Assembly: GCF_001306135.1 (NCBI RefSeq)
Contig: NZ_LGKP01000021.1
Span: forward strand, 248,001 to 312,000
Length of the DNA: 64,000 nucleotides
Origin: Herpetosiphon geysericola
GTDB taxonomy: Bacteria; Chloroflexota; Chloroflexia; Chloroflexales; Herpetosiphonaceae
Direction of reading: 5' to 3'
The position numbers were made by a program, and so were the translations under genes. Numbering within the stretch: position 1 is the first letter of the stretch; each line of letters begins with the position of its first letter. Below are positions 26,524 to 35,129 of this stretch, in pieces. The notes under the pieces were generated by a model. It saw only the letters and a list, made by a program, of their open reading frames with translations, searched no databases and had not been told where the DNA came from.

Positions 26524-27708
26524 CTACTCATGGTTGATTGATTGATTCGCAAGCAACTGTTGATAGAGCGTCTGATGCAATTGGGCAATCGTTTCCCAGC
26601 GGAATGAGCTAGCGATCCGTTTGCCTGCTTGGCTCAGCTGTTGGCACAATTCAGGGTTGGCGGCAAGTTGCTCAACCGCCAAAGCCAGATTAATCGCATC
26701 CTCTGGCTCGACCAAGAGCACATCGCGTTCGTGGCGCAGCGACGGATCGATCGGCACATGCGGCGGCGTGGTAATTGTCGGCACACCATGGGCCAACATC
26801 GCCAACAAACTGCCGCGCCGATACGATGCACCATCGCTAAATGGCAATGCTGCGCAATCCAAGGCCTGCAAAGTGCGCGAAACCTCGCCCGCGCTCAAAT
26901 AGCCCGTCCAATGGATACGTTGCTCTAGTTCGAGACGGCTAATGGTGGCGCGTAATTGCTCGGCGTAGGCTTCATCTTCGGACGAGCCTGTGCCACCGCC
27001 GATAATGACCAAGCGGGTTGTGGCTGGCAAATATTGCAAGGATTCAACGATCGTATGCACGCCCTTGGTGCTGTTGAGCAAGCCAAAATAACCTAAAAGC
27101 ACGGTTTCGGCGGTGGCTCCCAATTGTTGGCGCAGCTGCTCGCGGTCGGCCAAAGGCGCAACTTCAATATTTGCACCAATTGGAATCAAGTGGGCAGGCG
27201 GCTCCAATGGCTGGGTCAAGGTATAAATATCGGGATTACTGCTGGGTGCATCGCCAGCGAGGCGTGATTCATCCTCTGCATTGGTAACGACCACTGCATT
27301 GGCATTTTCAATCAACAAGCGGGTGACGTAGCGGCGCAATGGGGCAACTTTGGGAGCCAAATAGGGCATACGCAAATCGTGCAAGGTAACCACGGTTGGC
27401 TGCGAGAGGGCCGCGGGCAGCAAATTAACCGCTGGTTTCATGGCATAGGCGCCAGTCTGATATTGAATATGCACAATATCAGCCTCGAACTGCTTGGCTG
27501 CATTGCGCACATCTTGATGGAGCTTACGACCCCAACCGCGCACCCGCCGCCAAACCAGCCAAGGTTCGGTTTGTTCTGGGCCTTCGCCAGCAGTTAATAC
27601 GCACACTTGGCAGCCGATTGCAGTCAAGGCTTCGGCCAATTTGGCAGTGTAATCGCCTACGCCCCCAGGTTGGGGCAGATATTCGGCGGTAAGCAACAAA
27701 ATTCGCAT
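26524..27708 (-). CDS. Glycosyltransferase family 4 (GT-B fold)
   Basis: A 394-residue protein beginning MRILLLTAEYLPQPGGVGDYTAKLAEAL, the glycine-rich acceptor loop of GT4 enzymes. The C-terminal half has LGYFGLLNSTKGVHTIVESLQYL, RLVIIGGG and the donor-binding GASYRRGSLLAMLAHGVPTITT with ERDVLLVEPED, matching Glycos_transf_1. It transfers a sugar from an NDP-sugar to an unknown lipid, glycan or small acceptor. No clear ribosome site; ATG at 27717 (MIM-) is an alternative. It follows the polyprenyl synthase by 94 bases on the same strand. Confidence 0.88.
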   Translation of the reverse strand: MRILLLTAEYLPQPGGVGDYTAKLAEALTAIGCQVCVLTAGEGPEQTEPWLVWRRVRGWGRKLHQDVRNAAKQFEADIVHIQYQTGAYAMKPAVNLLPAALSQPTVVTLHDLRMPYLAPKVAPLRRYVTRLLIENANAVVVTNAEDESRLAGDAPSSNPDIYTLTQPLEPPAHLIPIGANIEVAPLADREQLRQQLGATAETVLLGYFGLLNSTKGVHTIVESLQYLPATTRLVIIGGGTGSSEDEAYAEQLRATISRLELEQRIHWTGYLSAGEVSRTLQALDCAALPFSDGASYRRGSLLAMLAHGVPTITTPPHVPIDPSLRHERDVLLVEPEDAINLALAVEQLAANPELCQQLSQAGKRIASSFRWETIAQLHQTLYQQLLANQSINHE

Positions 27709-27802
27709 CATAATCATCGGTGGCTATCAGCAAGGCCATAGCCCAACCCTTACTCCTTGGTTAGCAGATTGCTGGGCTAAACCAGCCTTGCCGTTCGCCC
27801 AA

Positions 27803-28822
27803 CTATTTCACTCGTCCCAATAATTGCTTGGTCAAGCCATGCAACTCGGCAATTGGCTCGGCCTCACCTTGTAAATCGGCCAAGGCTGCCAAGGCTTGCT
27901 CGTGATAGAACTTGGCCACACCAGCAGTATAGCCTTGCGAGCCAGTACGCTCTAAAATCGCCAACACGGTGGGAATATCGCTGGCTTCAAGCTCGCTTTT
28001 TTGGTAGATTGCGGCCAGCGTTTTGCCATCATCTGCATCGGCGTGAGCCAAAGCATGGATAATCGGCAAGCTCTTTTTACGGCCCCAAATATCGTGAGCA
28101 TCGGGCTTGCCAGTAACCGCTTCTGCGCCCCAAATGCCCAGCATATCGTCTTCGATTTGGAAGGCCAAACCAAGTGCTTCGCCCCAATTATACAAGGCCG
28201 TAGCTTGTTCGCGGTTGGCATTGCCTAAAATTGCCCCCAAACCAGCAGCAGCAGCAATTAATGCAGCAGTTTTGCGGCTAATCATCGCCAAATAATCGGC
28301 TTCGCTAATATCGAGGCGCTGCTCAAACGACATATCGAGATATTGGCCTTCGCACAAACGAATGATCGTTTGATTGAAGCGGCGCGCAATTTCAACCACA
28401 ACTGAGGCTTCGACCCCAACGTCAGATAAGCGAAAGAGCGAAAGCTGAGCAAGGGTAAACATGCCATCGCCAACGTTAATCGCCTGTGGCACATCCCACA
28501 ATTTCCAAACCGTTTCGCGGCCACGGCGGGTTGGGCTGTGATCCTCAATATCGTCGTGGATTAACGAAAAATCGTGTAGCAGCTGAATCGCGGCGGCCAA
28601 TGGCGCTGCTTGCTCTGGGTTGCCACCAACTGCTGCACAGGCCAGCAAACAAAAGCGTGGGCGCAGCAATTTGCCACTATCGGCGTGGGTCGGCGCAAGC
28701 TGCGCATCGCGCCAGCCAAGATGATATTCCTGCATCTCATAAAACAGGCTGACCCGAGCATCGGCAGCGGGGAAGGCTTGCTGCATCGCTTGGCGAATCG
28801 ATTCATCAGAAATTTGTTTCAT
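27803..28822 (-). CDS. Polyprenyl (farnesyl/geranylgeranyl) diphosphate synthase
   Basis: A 339-residue trans-isoprenyl diphosphate synthase. The first Asp-rich motif is LIHDDIEDHSPTRRG; the second region is FQIEDDMLGIWG, with the DDxLG form found in many actinobacterial and Chloroflexota members. It condenses isopentenyl diphosphate with an allylic primer; chain length cannot be set with confidence. GAGGT lies 5 bases before the ATG. Products may feed carotenoids, quinones or lipid carriers used by the downstream glycosyltransferase. Confidence 0.92.
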   Translation of the reverse strand: MKQISDESIRQAMQQAFPAADARVSLFYEMQEYHLGWRDAQLAPTHADSGKLLRPRFCLLACAAVGGNPEQAAPLAAAIQLLHDFSLIHDDIEDHSPTRRGRETVWKLWDVPQAINVGDGMFTLAQLSLFRLSDVGVEASVVVEIARRFNQTIIRLCEGQYLDMSFEQRLDISEADYLAMISRKTAALIAAAAGLGAILGNANREQATALYNWGEALGLAFQIEDDMLGIWGAEAVTGKPDAHDIWGRKKSLPIIHALAHADADDGKTLAAIYQKSELEASDIPTVLAILERTGSQGYTAGVAKFYHEQALAALADLQGEAEPIAELHGLTKQLLGRVK

Positions 28823-28951
28823 AGTAACCTCGTACTACGTAATGTCTTTGTAATCTTCAGCTCTAGCACCAATTCTTGCAAGGGCGTACACTCAAAGCAG
28901 CTAAGAACAACCAGTTGCATCACATCTCGCTAAAAAATAAGGAGCCTGCTG

Positions 28952-29374
28952 ATGAGTTTGAAAATGCGCTTTCGTTTCAGCCCAACCCAAGATGGCTTGG
29001 TTAAGGTGCTTGGCCCGTTGGAAACCGAAATTATGGAATTGTTATGGAAAGAAACTCAAGGCACAGTTAAGCAAATTCATCGTTCGTTGCAACATCGCCG
29101 CGATATTGCCTACACCACGGTGATGACCACGATGAGCCGCTTGGCCGAAAAAGGTATTTTGCACCGCACCCGCGATGGCTTGGCCTACGTTTACAGCCCT
29201 GAATTGAGCCAAGATGAGTTTGTGCAAATGGTTGTGCAACAAGTGCTCGATGGCTTGCTTGATGATTATCCAGATATGACCCTGAGCTATGTAGTTGACT
29301 ATTTGGCTCGCAACGACCCAACCCAACTCAAGCAACTCAGCCGCGATGCTCAAAATCGCTATGCACGGGTCTAA
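28952..29374 (+). CDS. BlaI/MecI/CopY-family transcriptional regulator
   Basis: A 140-residue winged-helix protein. LGPLETEIMELLWKETQGTVKQIHRSL and DIAYTTVMTTMSRLAEKGILHRTRDGLAYVYSPELS are the DNA-binding signature of BlaI/MecI repressors, which dimerise through the C-terminal helices. Relatives repress resistance or proteolysis genes until a BlaR1 membrane peptidase cleaves them; no BlaR1 (M56) gene is adjacent here, so the signal must differ. AAGGAG lies 7 bases before the ATG. Target unknown. A terminator follows at once. Confidence 0.9.
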   Translation: MSLKMRFRFSPTQDGLVKVLGPLETEIMELLWKETQGTVKQIHRSLQHRRDIAYTTVMTTMSRLAEKGILHRTRDGLAYVYSPELSQDEFVQMVVQQVLDGLLDDYPDMTLSYVVDYLARNDPTQLKQLSRDAQNRYARV

Positions 29375-29389
29375 AACCCCTCACCCCAA

Positions 29390-29423
29390 CCCCTCTCCCA
29401 CCTTGGGAGAGGGGCTTTTTATT
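29390..29423 (+). terminator. Terminator of the BlaI-like gene
   Basis: CCCCTCTCCCA / TGGGAGAGGGG, an 11-bp stem with a 3-base loop, then CTTTTTATT. This is also the widely seen CCCTCTCCC-type intergenic palindrome. Confidence 0.9.
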
Positions 29424-29435
29424 GTTCTGCTAAAA

Positions 29436-30845
29436 CTAGACGATTTCGCCCCACAGGTCGTAATCGGTGGCCTTGTTGATTGATACATTAGCAAATTGGC
29501 CAACTTCGGCAGCGCCGTAGCCAAACACCAAGCCATCAACTTCGGGCGCATCGCGATACGAACGCCCAACCACAATCTCCCGTCCATCATCATCGGTGCC
29601 AGTGCCTTCGACCAACACTTTCATAGTTTGGCCAACAAAACGGGCCGTGCGTGCGCGTGAGATCACTTGTTGCACTGCCATGGCTTCGTTCCAGCGCCGC
29701 TCTTTGACCCGCTCGGCAACTTGGTCGGGCAATTCGCCTGCAACCGTGCCTGGCTCCAACGAGTAGCGGAACATGCCAACCCGATCGAATTGCATTTCTT
29801 CGAGGAATTCGATCAAGGCTTTGAATTCGTCGCGGGTTTCGCCTGGATAGCCCACGATAAACGTGGTGCGCAACGACAAATCGGGCATGGCTTGGCGCAA
29901 CGAATGCACAATCGCCTTGGTTTTGTCGGTATCAGGTGGGCGGCGCATGCGGCGCAAGGTATCTGGGTGGGCGTGCTGCAACGGCATATCAACGTAGTGG
30001 CATAATTGGGGCAGCCGCGCCATGGTTTCAACCAAGTCAGGCGTAACCGATTGCGGATAGGCATACATCAGCCGAATCCAGCGATCGGCGGGCACAACGT
30101 TGGCCAATTCTTCGAGCAAAACCCCAAGGCCATTTTGTTTCATGCCCAAATCGCGGCCATAATCGGTCAGGTGTTGAGCAACCAAGATAATTTCTTGGAC
30201 TCCAGCCTCGACCAACTCGCGGGCTTCGCCTAAAATCGAGCCAACTGCTTTCGAGCGCATATCGCCTTTGAACGAAGGAATGGTACAGAAGGCACAGCGC
30301 AAATTACAGCCATCGGAAATTTTGAGATAGGCCGAGGGGCCACGTTTGTTACGTTTGATCGCGGTCGTGCGCCAATCGCCATACGCGCCAAGGCTATCGC
30401 CAGTTGATGAAGGCGTGAGGCTCAGATTCAGCCCAGTTGTGGGAATTGCAGTTGGGGCGCCGCCCAGCAAGGGAATGCCAAAGCCAGTGGTTTTGCTTGG
30501 TGCAGTGCTACCAGCAACGACCGAGCCAATCCGCATCCATTCTTTGGTGCTGAGGGTGGCATCGAGCATGGGCACGCGCGAACGCAGCACATCGCCATGG
30601 CTTTCGGCCATACAGCCAGCAGCAATTAATTTTTGGCCAGGCGCTTTGTTGTTGGCCAACTCTTGCAACACGCCAACGGTTTCTTCGCGGGCGGCGTTGA
30701 TAAACGAACAGGTATTGACAATCACCACATCAGCACCAGCGCTGCTATCAACGGCGGTGTGGCCTTCGCGCGTTAGAATGCCATGCATGCCTTCGCTATC
30801 GACGGTATTTTTCGGACAACCTAAAGTAATGATATGAAACTTCAT
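29436..30845 (-). CDS. rimO: Ribosomal protein S12 methylthiotransferase RimO
   Basis: A 469-residue radical SAM enzyme that methylthiolates an Asp of ribosomal protein S12. The N-terminal UPF0004 domain has the three cluster Cys in LGCPKNTVDSEGM, NTCSFI and AAGCMAES; the radical SAM motif is ISDGCNLRCAFCTIP; a TRAM domain closes the protein. Between the first domain and the SAM core lies an unusual ~45-residue Ser/Thr/Pro/Gly linker (GAPTAIPTTGLNLSLTPSSTG), making it longer than the usual ~440. No clear ribosome site precedes the ATG. A GAGGC-AA-GCCTC palindrome (30864-30875) lies 18 bases upstream. Confidence 0.95.
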   Translation of the reverse strand: MKFHIITLGCPKNTVDSEGMHGILTREGHTAVDSSAGADVVIVNTCSFINAAREETVGVLQELANNKAPGQKLIAAGCMAESHGDVLRSRVPMLDATLSTKEWMRIGSVVAGSTAPSKTTGFGIPLLGGAPTAIPTTGLNLSLTPSSTGDSLGAYGDWRTTAIKRNKRGPSAYLKISDGCNLRCAFCTIPSFKGDMRSKAVGSILGEARELVEAGVQEIILVAQHLTDYGRDLGMKQNGLGVLLEELANVVPADRWIRLMYAYPQSVTPDLVETMARLPQLCHYVDMPLQHAHPDTLRRMRRPPDTDKTKAIVHSLRQAMPDLSLRTTFIVGYPGETRDEFKALIEFLEEMQFDRVGMFRYSLEPGTVAGELPDQVAERVKERRWNEAMAVQQVISRARTARFVGQTMKVLVEGTGTDDDGREIVVGRSYRDAPEVDGLVFGYGAAEVGQFANVSINKATDYDLWGEIV

Positions 30846-30949
30846 GTGTTGTATAAACTCGATGAGGCAAGCCTCGTTGATAAATAGTTAAGATCGATGT
30901 GTCTATTGTACCAGCAAGTTTCAGTCAAATACGCAGCATCGGAGGCTTT

Positions 30950-31501
30950 ATGCCCGAATTACGCTTGCGGCCACTGAATTGGCCCCACGATCAAGCAGCG
31001 ATTTGCGCACTCGACACAGGGTTTAGCACCACGACAATCTATCAAGTGCAGCAAACTGAATTAAGCATCGCATTGGTTTTGGGCGAAATAGCCCAGCCAT
31101 TTGAAAAACACTATGCTTTGAGCGCGGATTGTGAGCGTTTAGCACAACTCACTTGGGTAGTGGTGGCCGAGGATCAAGGCCAGCTGGTGGGTTTGGCGGC
31201 ATTGGAATATCAGCAATGGAATCGGCGGGCGGTGCTTGAGCATTGTTATGTTGCTCGGGGCTATCGCGGGCAAGGCTTAGGCCGACAATTGCTCACAGCA
31301 GCGCTTGAAGCAGCGCGGCAATTATCGGCTCGGTGTGTCTGGCTCGAAACTCAAACGACCAATCCAGCAGCAATTGAGTTTTATCGAACAGTCGGATTCC
31401 GTTGGTGTGGCATCGATATGCAATTGTATGATCCTGCAACACTTGATCCGCGTGAGATTGCCTTATTCTTCAGCTACGATCTCACGGAGATTGGGCTATG
31501 A
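30950..31501 (+). CDS. GNAT-family N-acetyltransferase
   Basis: A 183-residue acetyltransferase. Acetyl-CoA binding motif A is HCYVARGYRGQGLGRQLLTAAL, followed by VWLETQTTNPAAIEFYRTVGFRWCGIDM, typical of the C-terminal GNAT half. The substrate is unknown. The start at 30950 has GGAGG 4 bases upstream; the longer frame from 30899 is rejected. Its last 6 bases overlap the end of the convergent MBL-fold gene. Confidence 0.88.
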   Translation: MPELRLRPLNWPHDQAAICALDTGFSTTTIYQVQQTELSIALVLGEIAQPFEKHYALSADCERLAQLTWVVVAEDQGQLVGLAALEYQQWNRRAVLEHCYVARGYRGQGLGRQLLTAALEAARQLSARCVWLETQTTNPAAIEFYRTVGFRWCGIDMQLYDPATLDPREIALFFSYDLTEIGL

Positions 31502-32122
31502 TGGGTCGTCGGGGCAAAGTTTGACCTGTTGGCTGACGTAAATCAGTGGGCGCATCGGGCCATGGCCTGGGTACATCCATTCAACGCCACGCTCGCGCAA
31601 GGCCTGAAAACTACGTTCGACCAAGGCTTGGCTTTCATCGTCGGCGGCGTAGGGTTGCAAATCGCCAGTGAAGGCAATGCCCTGATCAAGCACCAAACTA
31701 ATGCTATCGGCAGAATGGCCAGGTGTGTGGATAATCTCGCCAGCCAGCGCCAACGAGGCCAACCATTCGCGGCTTTGGGCGGTGGTAATTACGCGGGTGT
31801 TATCGGGAGTAATTGGCTGATAGTTGTATTCGGGCTTGATCAAGCTTTTGAGCAAGGGAATCGCTGGTTGCTGTTCTGCGACAACAATCAACTCAATTCC
31901 TTTGGCCTTGAGTTCTTGCACCAAGCCCGCGTGATCAGGATGATAGTGGGTGATCAACATCGAATGAATTTGATCCAAATCAATATCATTGCGTTTGAGC
32001 ACCGCCAGCAATTTGCCCCATGTGCCAGGCCAACCAGCGTCAATCAGCAAAAAGCCAAAGGTCGAGCCAACCAGATAATAATTGGTTGAATCGTAGCCAA
32101 CATTGAGAATTCCAAACGGCAT
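31496..32122 (-). CDS. MBL-fold metallo-hydrolase 1
   Basis: A 208-residue metallo-beta-lactamase-fold protein. Metal ligands: LITHYHPDHAGL (HxHxDH), a downstream His in HTPGHSADSISLVLD, the bridging Asp in AFTGDLQPY and a final His in YPGHGP. Such enzymes hydrolyse thioesters, lactones or similar bonds; substrate unknown. GGAGG lies 6 bases before the ATG. A close paralogue follows upstream on the same strand (32218-32802). Confidence 0.9.
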   Translation of the reverse strand: MPFGILNVGYDSTNYYLVGSTFGFLLIDAGWPGTWGKLLAVLKRNDIDLDQIHSMLITHYHPDHAGLVQELKAKGIELIVVAEQQPAIPLLKSLIKPEYNYQPITPDNTRVITTAQSREWLASLALAGEIIHTPGHSADSISLVLDQGIAFTGDLQPYAADDESQALVERSFQALRERGVEWMYPGHGPMRPLIYVSQQVKLCPDDPS

Positions 32123-32217
32123 TGCTTGCCTCCATTCAAATAGTTGGATCTAGATTAACCCAAGAATGAGCTGATTAACTCGGCCCTCGGGCTTATTTGC
32201 GCTCGGGCATTTGCTGA

Positions 32218-32802
32218 TTAAAACAACGGACGACAGCCACCATGACCGGGATAGACCAAAGTTACGCCGCGTTTTTGCAATTCCTGCCAGCTTTGTTCAA
32301 TCAAGGCTGGGTCTTCCGTATAGCTCGCATACGGATGCAAATCGCCGATAAAAGCGATGCCATTATCCAAAATCAAGCTAACGCTATCATCGGAATGGCC
32401 AGGCGTGAGGATAATCTCGCCAGCGATGCCAATTGAGGCCAACCATTGACGGGTCGCCTCAACCCGCAGCACGATCGTTTGATCAAAGGTAATTTCTTGG
32501 TACTGGTACTGCGGCTTGATATAGGTTTTGAGAATCGGAATTGCCGCACGTTGCTGTTCGATCACCACCAGTTGCACGCCGTGGGCCTTGAGTTCCTGCA
32601 CTAAGCCAGCGTGATCAGGATGATAATGGGTGACCAGTAAATAGCGAATTGTCGTTAATGCGATAGCTTGGCGTTTGAGTTGGGCAAGTAATTTGGCCAA
32701 CGTTCCAGGCCAACCAACATCGAGCATTAAAAAACCGTCAGTCGCTCCAATCAGGTAATAATTGGTTTCATCGTAGCCAACATTGATAATCGTGGATGTC
32801 AT
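32218..32802 (-). CDS. MBL-fold metallo-hydrolase 2
   Basis: A 194-residue paralogue of the neighbouring gene: both start with (I)NVGYD-TNYYL and share LVTHYHPDHAGLVQELKAHG, LTPGHSDDSVSLILDNGIAFIGDLHPYA and YPGHGG. The start at 32802 is set by that alignment, as no strong ribosome site is seen; the frame continues in-frame to 32862. The pair is a tandem duplication separated by 95 bases; different loop residues suggest related but not identical substrates. Confidence 0.87.
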   Translation of the reverse strand: MTSTIINVGYDETNYYLIGATDGFLMLDVGWPGTLAKLLAQLKRQAIALTTIRYLLVTHYHPDHAGLVQELKAHGVQLVVIEQQRAAIPILKTYIKPQYQYQEITFDQTIVLRVEATRQWLASIGIAGEIILTPGHSDDSVSLILDNGIAFIGDLHPYASYTEDPALIEQSWQELQKRGVTLVYPGHGGCRPLF

Positions 32803-32939
32803 AGTTGAATGTTCCGCTCTAGTAAGGCTACTCACCACACGCACATCACCATAGTAGCGCATCCAAACGCTTATGCAGACAGCCGCAAGATTGATTTAAT
32901 CGGTAACTAAACCATAACCATGGGTCGTATGAATATTCC

Positions 32940-32969
32940 TTGCCAGAGCGAACCTGATAGTGCTAGGAT
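32940..32969 (+). promoter_or_regulatory. pfkA promoter
   Basis: TTGCCA (32940-32945), an 18-base spacer ending in TGC, and TAGGAT (32964-32969). Predicted start about 32976, some 50 bases before the ATG. Confidence 0.6.
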
Positions 32970-33027
32970 AGCCATAATTAATCATGTTTGATCTGAATGT
33001 AGATATAGATAGTTAAGGAGTTGAGCC

Positions 33028-34119
33028 ATGGCGATTCGCAAAGTTGCAATTTTGACCAGTGGTGGCGATGCCCCCGGCTTAAACGGGGTTATTCGAGCAT
33101 TTGTAAAATCGGCAGTTATTGAACATGGCTGGGAAGTAGTTGGCATTGAAGATGGCTTTGAGGGTTTGGTTGGCAAGCCGCGCCTGCGGCCTTTGGGGTT
33201 GAAAGAAGTGCGTGGCCTGCTTGGGCGCGGCGGTACCATCTTGGGCAGCACCAACAAAGGCAATTTTGGCTGGCGTAAAAATGCCCAAGGCGAGTTGGAG
33301 CGCAACGATGCAGCATATCAAGAGTTTGTGGCCAATGCCAAGGCCGAAGGCATCGATGCAGTCGTCGTGTTAGGTGGCGAAGGCAGTCAATCGATCGCCC
33401 ACGATTTGGGTAATTTTGGCTTGCCTGTGGTTGGTGTGCCCAAAACCATCGATAACGATTTGGTTGGCACCGACCAAACCTTCGGCTTTGATACCGCCAT
33501 TGGAGTTGCGACCGATGCCTTAGATCGTTTACACACCACCGCCGAGAGCCACGACCGCGTGATGGTGCTTGAAGTGATGGGGCGCCACGCAGGCTGGATC
33601 GCTTTGCACGCTGGCTTGGCAGGCGGCGTTGATGCAATTTTGATTCCTGAAATTCCGTTTGATTTACGCGCCTTGGCCCACAAAATTAACGAACGGGATT
33701 CGGTTGGCTCGTCGTTTAGCATCATTATTGTGGCTGAAGGCGCAATGCCAACCGGCGGCGAGGCGATTTACCAACGTGAAGGCTTGCTTGGCGGGATTGG
33801 CTATTATGTTGCTAACCAATTAGCTACATTAACCGACAAAGATACGCGGGCAGTGGTGTTGGGGCATATTCAACGTGGCGGATCGCCAACCCCAATCGAT
33901 CGCATTTTGGCCTCGCGCTATGGAGTTGGCGCGGTTTGGGCCATCTCGCAAGGTCGCTTTGGGCAGTTGGTTGCAATCCAAAACGATCAATTGATTACCG
34001 TGCCATTGCTGGAATGTGCCAATAAAATTAAGCCAGTGCCAGTTGATGGTCAAATGGTGCGCACCGCCCGTTCGTTGGGCGTGGTTTTTGGCGATGAAGA
34101 ACACCGCATCAACCAATAG
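33028..34119 (+). CDS. pfkA: 6-phosphofructokinase
   Basis: A 363-residue phosphofructokinase making fructose 1,6-bisphosphate. ILTSGGDAPGLNGVIRAFV binds nucleotide, GGEGSQ replaces the usual GGDGS, PKTIDNDL carries the catalytic Asp and a Lys in place of Gly, and VMGRHAGWIAL and IQRGGSPTPIDRI bind substrate. The Gly in GGEGS points to ATP, while the Lys in PKTID is typical of the group III (actinobacterial/PPi-like) branch, so ATP is likely but PPi cannot be excluded. AAGGAG lies 7 bases before the ATG. It is ~40 residues longer than E. coli PfkA, as group III enzymes are. Confidence 0.94.
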   Translation: MAIRKVAILTSGGDAPGLNGVIRAFVKSAVIEHGWEVVGIEDGFEGLVGKPRLRPLGLKEVRGLLGRGGTILGSTNKGNFGWRKNAQGELERNDAAYQEFVANAKAEGIDAVVVLGGEGSQSIAHDLGNFGLPVVGVPKTIDNDLVGTDQTFGFDTAIGVATDALDRLHTTAESHDRVMVLEVMGRHAGWIALHAGLAGGVDAILIPEIPFDLRALAHKINERDSVGSSFSIIIVAEGAMPTGGEAIYQREGLLGGIGYYVANQLATLTDKDTRAVVLGHIQRGGSPTPIDRILASRYGVGAVWAISQGRFGQLVAIQNDQLITVPLLECANKIKPVPVDGQMVRTARSLGVVFGDEEHRINQ

Positions 34120-34129
34120 CTGCATTAAA

Positions 34130-34160
34130 CTCCCCTCGCTCGTAGCATGAGCGAGGGGAG
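34130..34160. terminator. Convergent terminator after pfkA
   Basis: CTCCCCTCGCTC / GAGCGAGGGGAG, a perfect 12-bp stem with a 7-base loop, between convergent genes. No long T run on either side, but the stem is very stable. Confidence 0.65.
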
Positions 34161-34166
34161 CTTACA

Positions 34167-35129
34167 CTACAAAATCCCGTAGCGAGCGCGCCAAAAATCG
34201 AGCACTTCTTGGACGATTTGCTCCATGCCAATGTGTGGCTCCCAGCCAGTCGCATCGCGCAACTTGCGATTATCGCCCTGCAAAATTGGCTCATCGACAG
34301 GCCGCAAACGGCTTGGATCGAGCCTGACTTCGATTGGCACGCGGCCAAAACGCCGCACCAACTCAACAATATCGCCAATCCGCGTTGCCACGCCAGAACA
34401 AAGATTATAGACCTCGCCAGCTGGGGCTTTTTCGAGCAGCAACCACAAGGCCCGCGCCACATCGCTGAAATGGCTAAAATCGCGCTGCGGCTCCAAATTG
34501 CCAACATGCATCACTGGCTCGCTCTGGCCCGCTTCGATTGCCGCCATTTGCTGGCAAAAAGTCTGAATCGAACAGCGATCGCCTTGGCGTGGCCCAACGT
34601 GATTGAATGAGCGGGTGACAATCACATGCAAGCCATACGATTGATGATATTGCAAGCCCAACATTTCGGCGGCGGCTTTGCTCACGCCATACGGGCTGCC
34701 TGGGCGCAATGGGTGGCTCTCTTTAATTGGCACATCAGCAGGATTAACGATGCCATATTGGGCGCTGGTGCAGGCAATGTGCAAACGAGCTTGGGGTGCG
34801 TTGGTGCGCAAGGCCTCTAAAATGTTCAACGTGCCTTCGGTGTTGGCCCGCAAGGTGGTGACTGGCGCATCCCACGAGGCGCTGGGGTAGCTTTGCGCCG
34901 CAAGGTGAAACACCCGATCTGGCTGAACGCGGCGGATCAGGGTTGCCATCGAAAAACTATCTTCAATATCACCTTCGTGCAAGGTTACGTTGCCCTGCAA
35001 ATGCTCAATCGGGCGTGGATCAGAGCGCCAACGCTTGAGCGCATGAATTTCAAGATCGGGCAAGGTTAATAAATAATCTGCCAGAAAACTACCAACTGGC
35101 CCAGTAATGCCAGTAATTAAAACACGCAT
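34167..35129 (-). CDS. NAD(P)-dependent nucleotide-sugar epimerase/reductase (GDP-mannose pathway)
   Basis: A 320-residue extended SDR. MRVLITGITGPVGSFLADYLL is the Rossmann loop, the catalytic triad is SAQYG and YGVSK, and NLEPQRDFSHFSDVARA plus RLRPVDEPILQGDNRKLRDATGW match GDP-mannose 4,6-dehydratase / GDP-6-deoxy-mannose reductase (Rmd) proteins. Its start overlaps the ManA stop by one base. Together with ManA this points to GDP-rhamnose or a related deoxy sugar for surface glycans. Whether it acts as dehydratase or reductase cannot be fixed from sequence alone; the short length favours the reductase. Confidence 0.85.
   Translation of the reverse strand: MRVLITGITGPVGSFLADYLLTLPDLEIHALKRWRSDPRPIEHLQGNVTLHEGDIEDSFSMATLIRRVQPDRVFHLAAQSYPSASWDAPVTTLRANTEGTLNILEALRTNAPQARLHIACTSAQYGIVNPADVPIKESHPLRPGSPYGVSKAAAEMLGLQYHQSYGLHVIVTRSFNHVGPRQGDRCSIQTFCQQMAAIEAGQSEPVMHVGNLEPQRDFSHFSDVARALWLLLEKAPAGEVYNLCSGVATRIGDIVELVRRFGRVPIEVRLDPSRLRPVDEPILQGDNRKLRDATGWEPHIGMEQIVQEVLDFWRARYGIL

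Noticed and set aside
28180-28260. Loss of the third Asp in the second Asp-rich motif of the polyprenyl synthase
   Set aside because: DDxLG is a common variant in this family, not a sign of inactivation.
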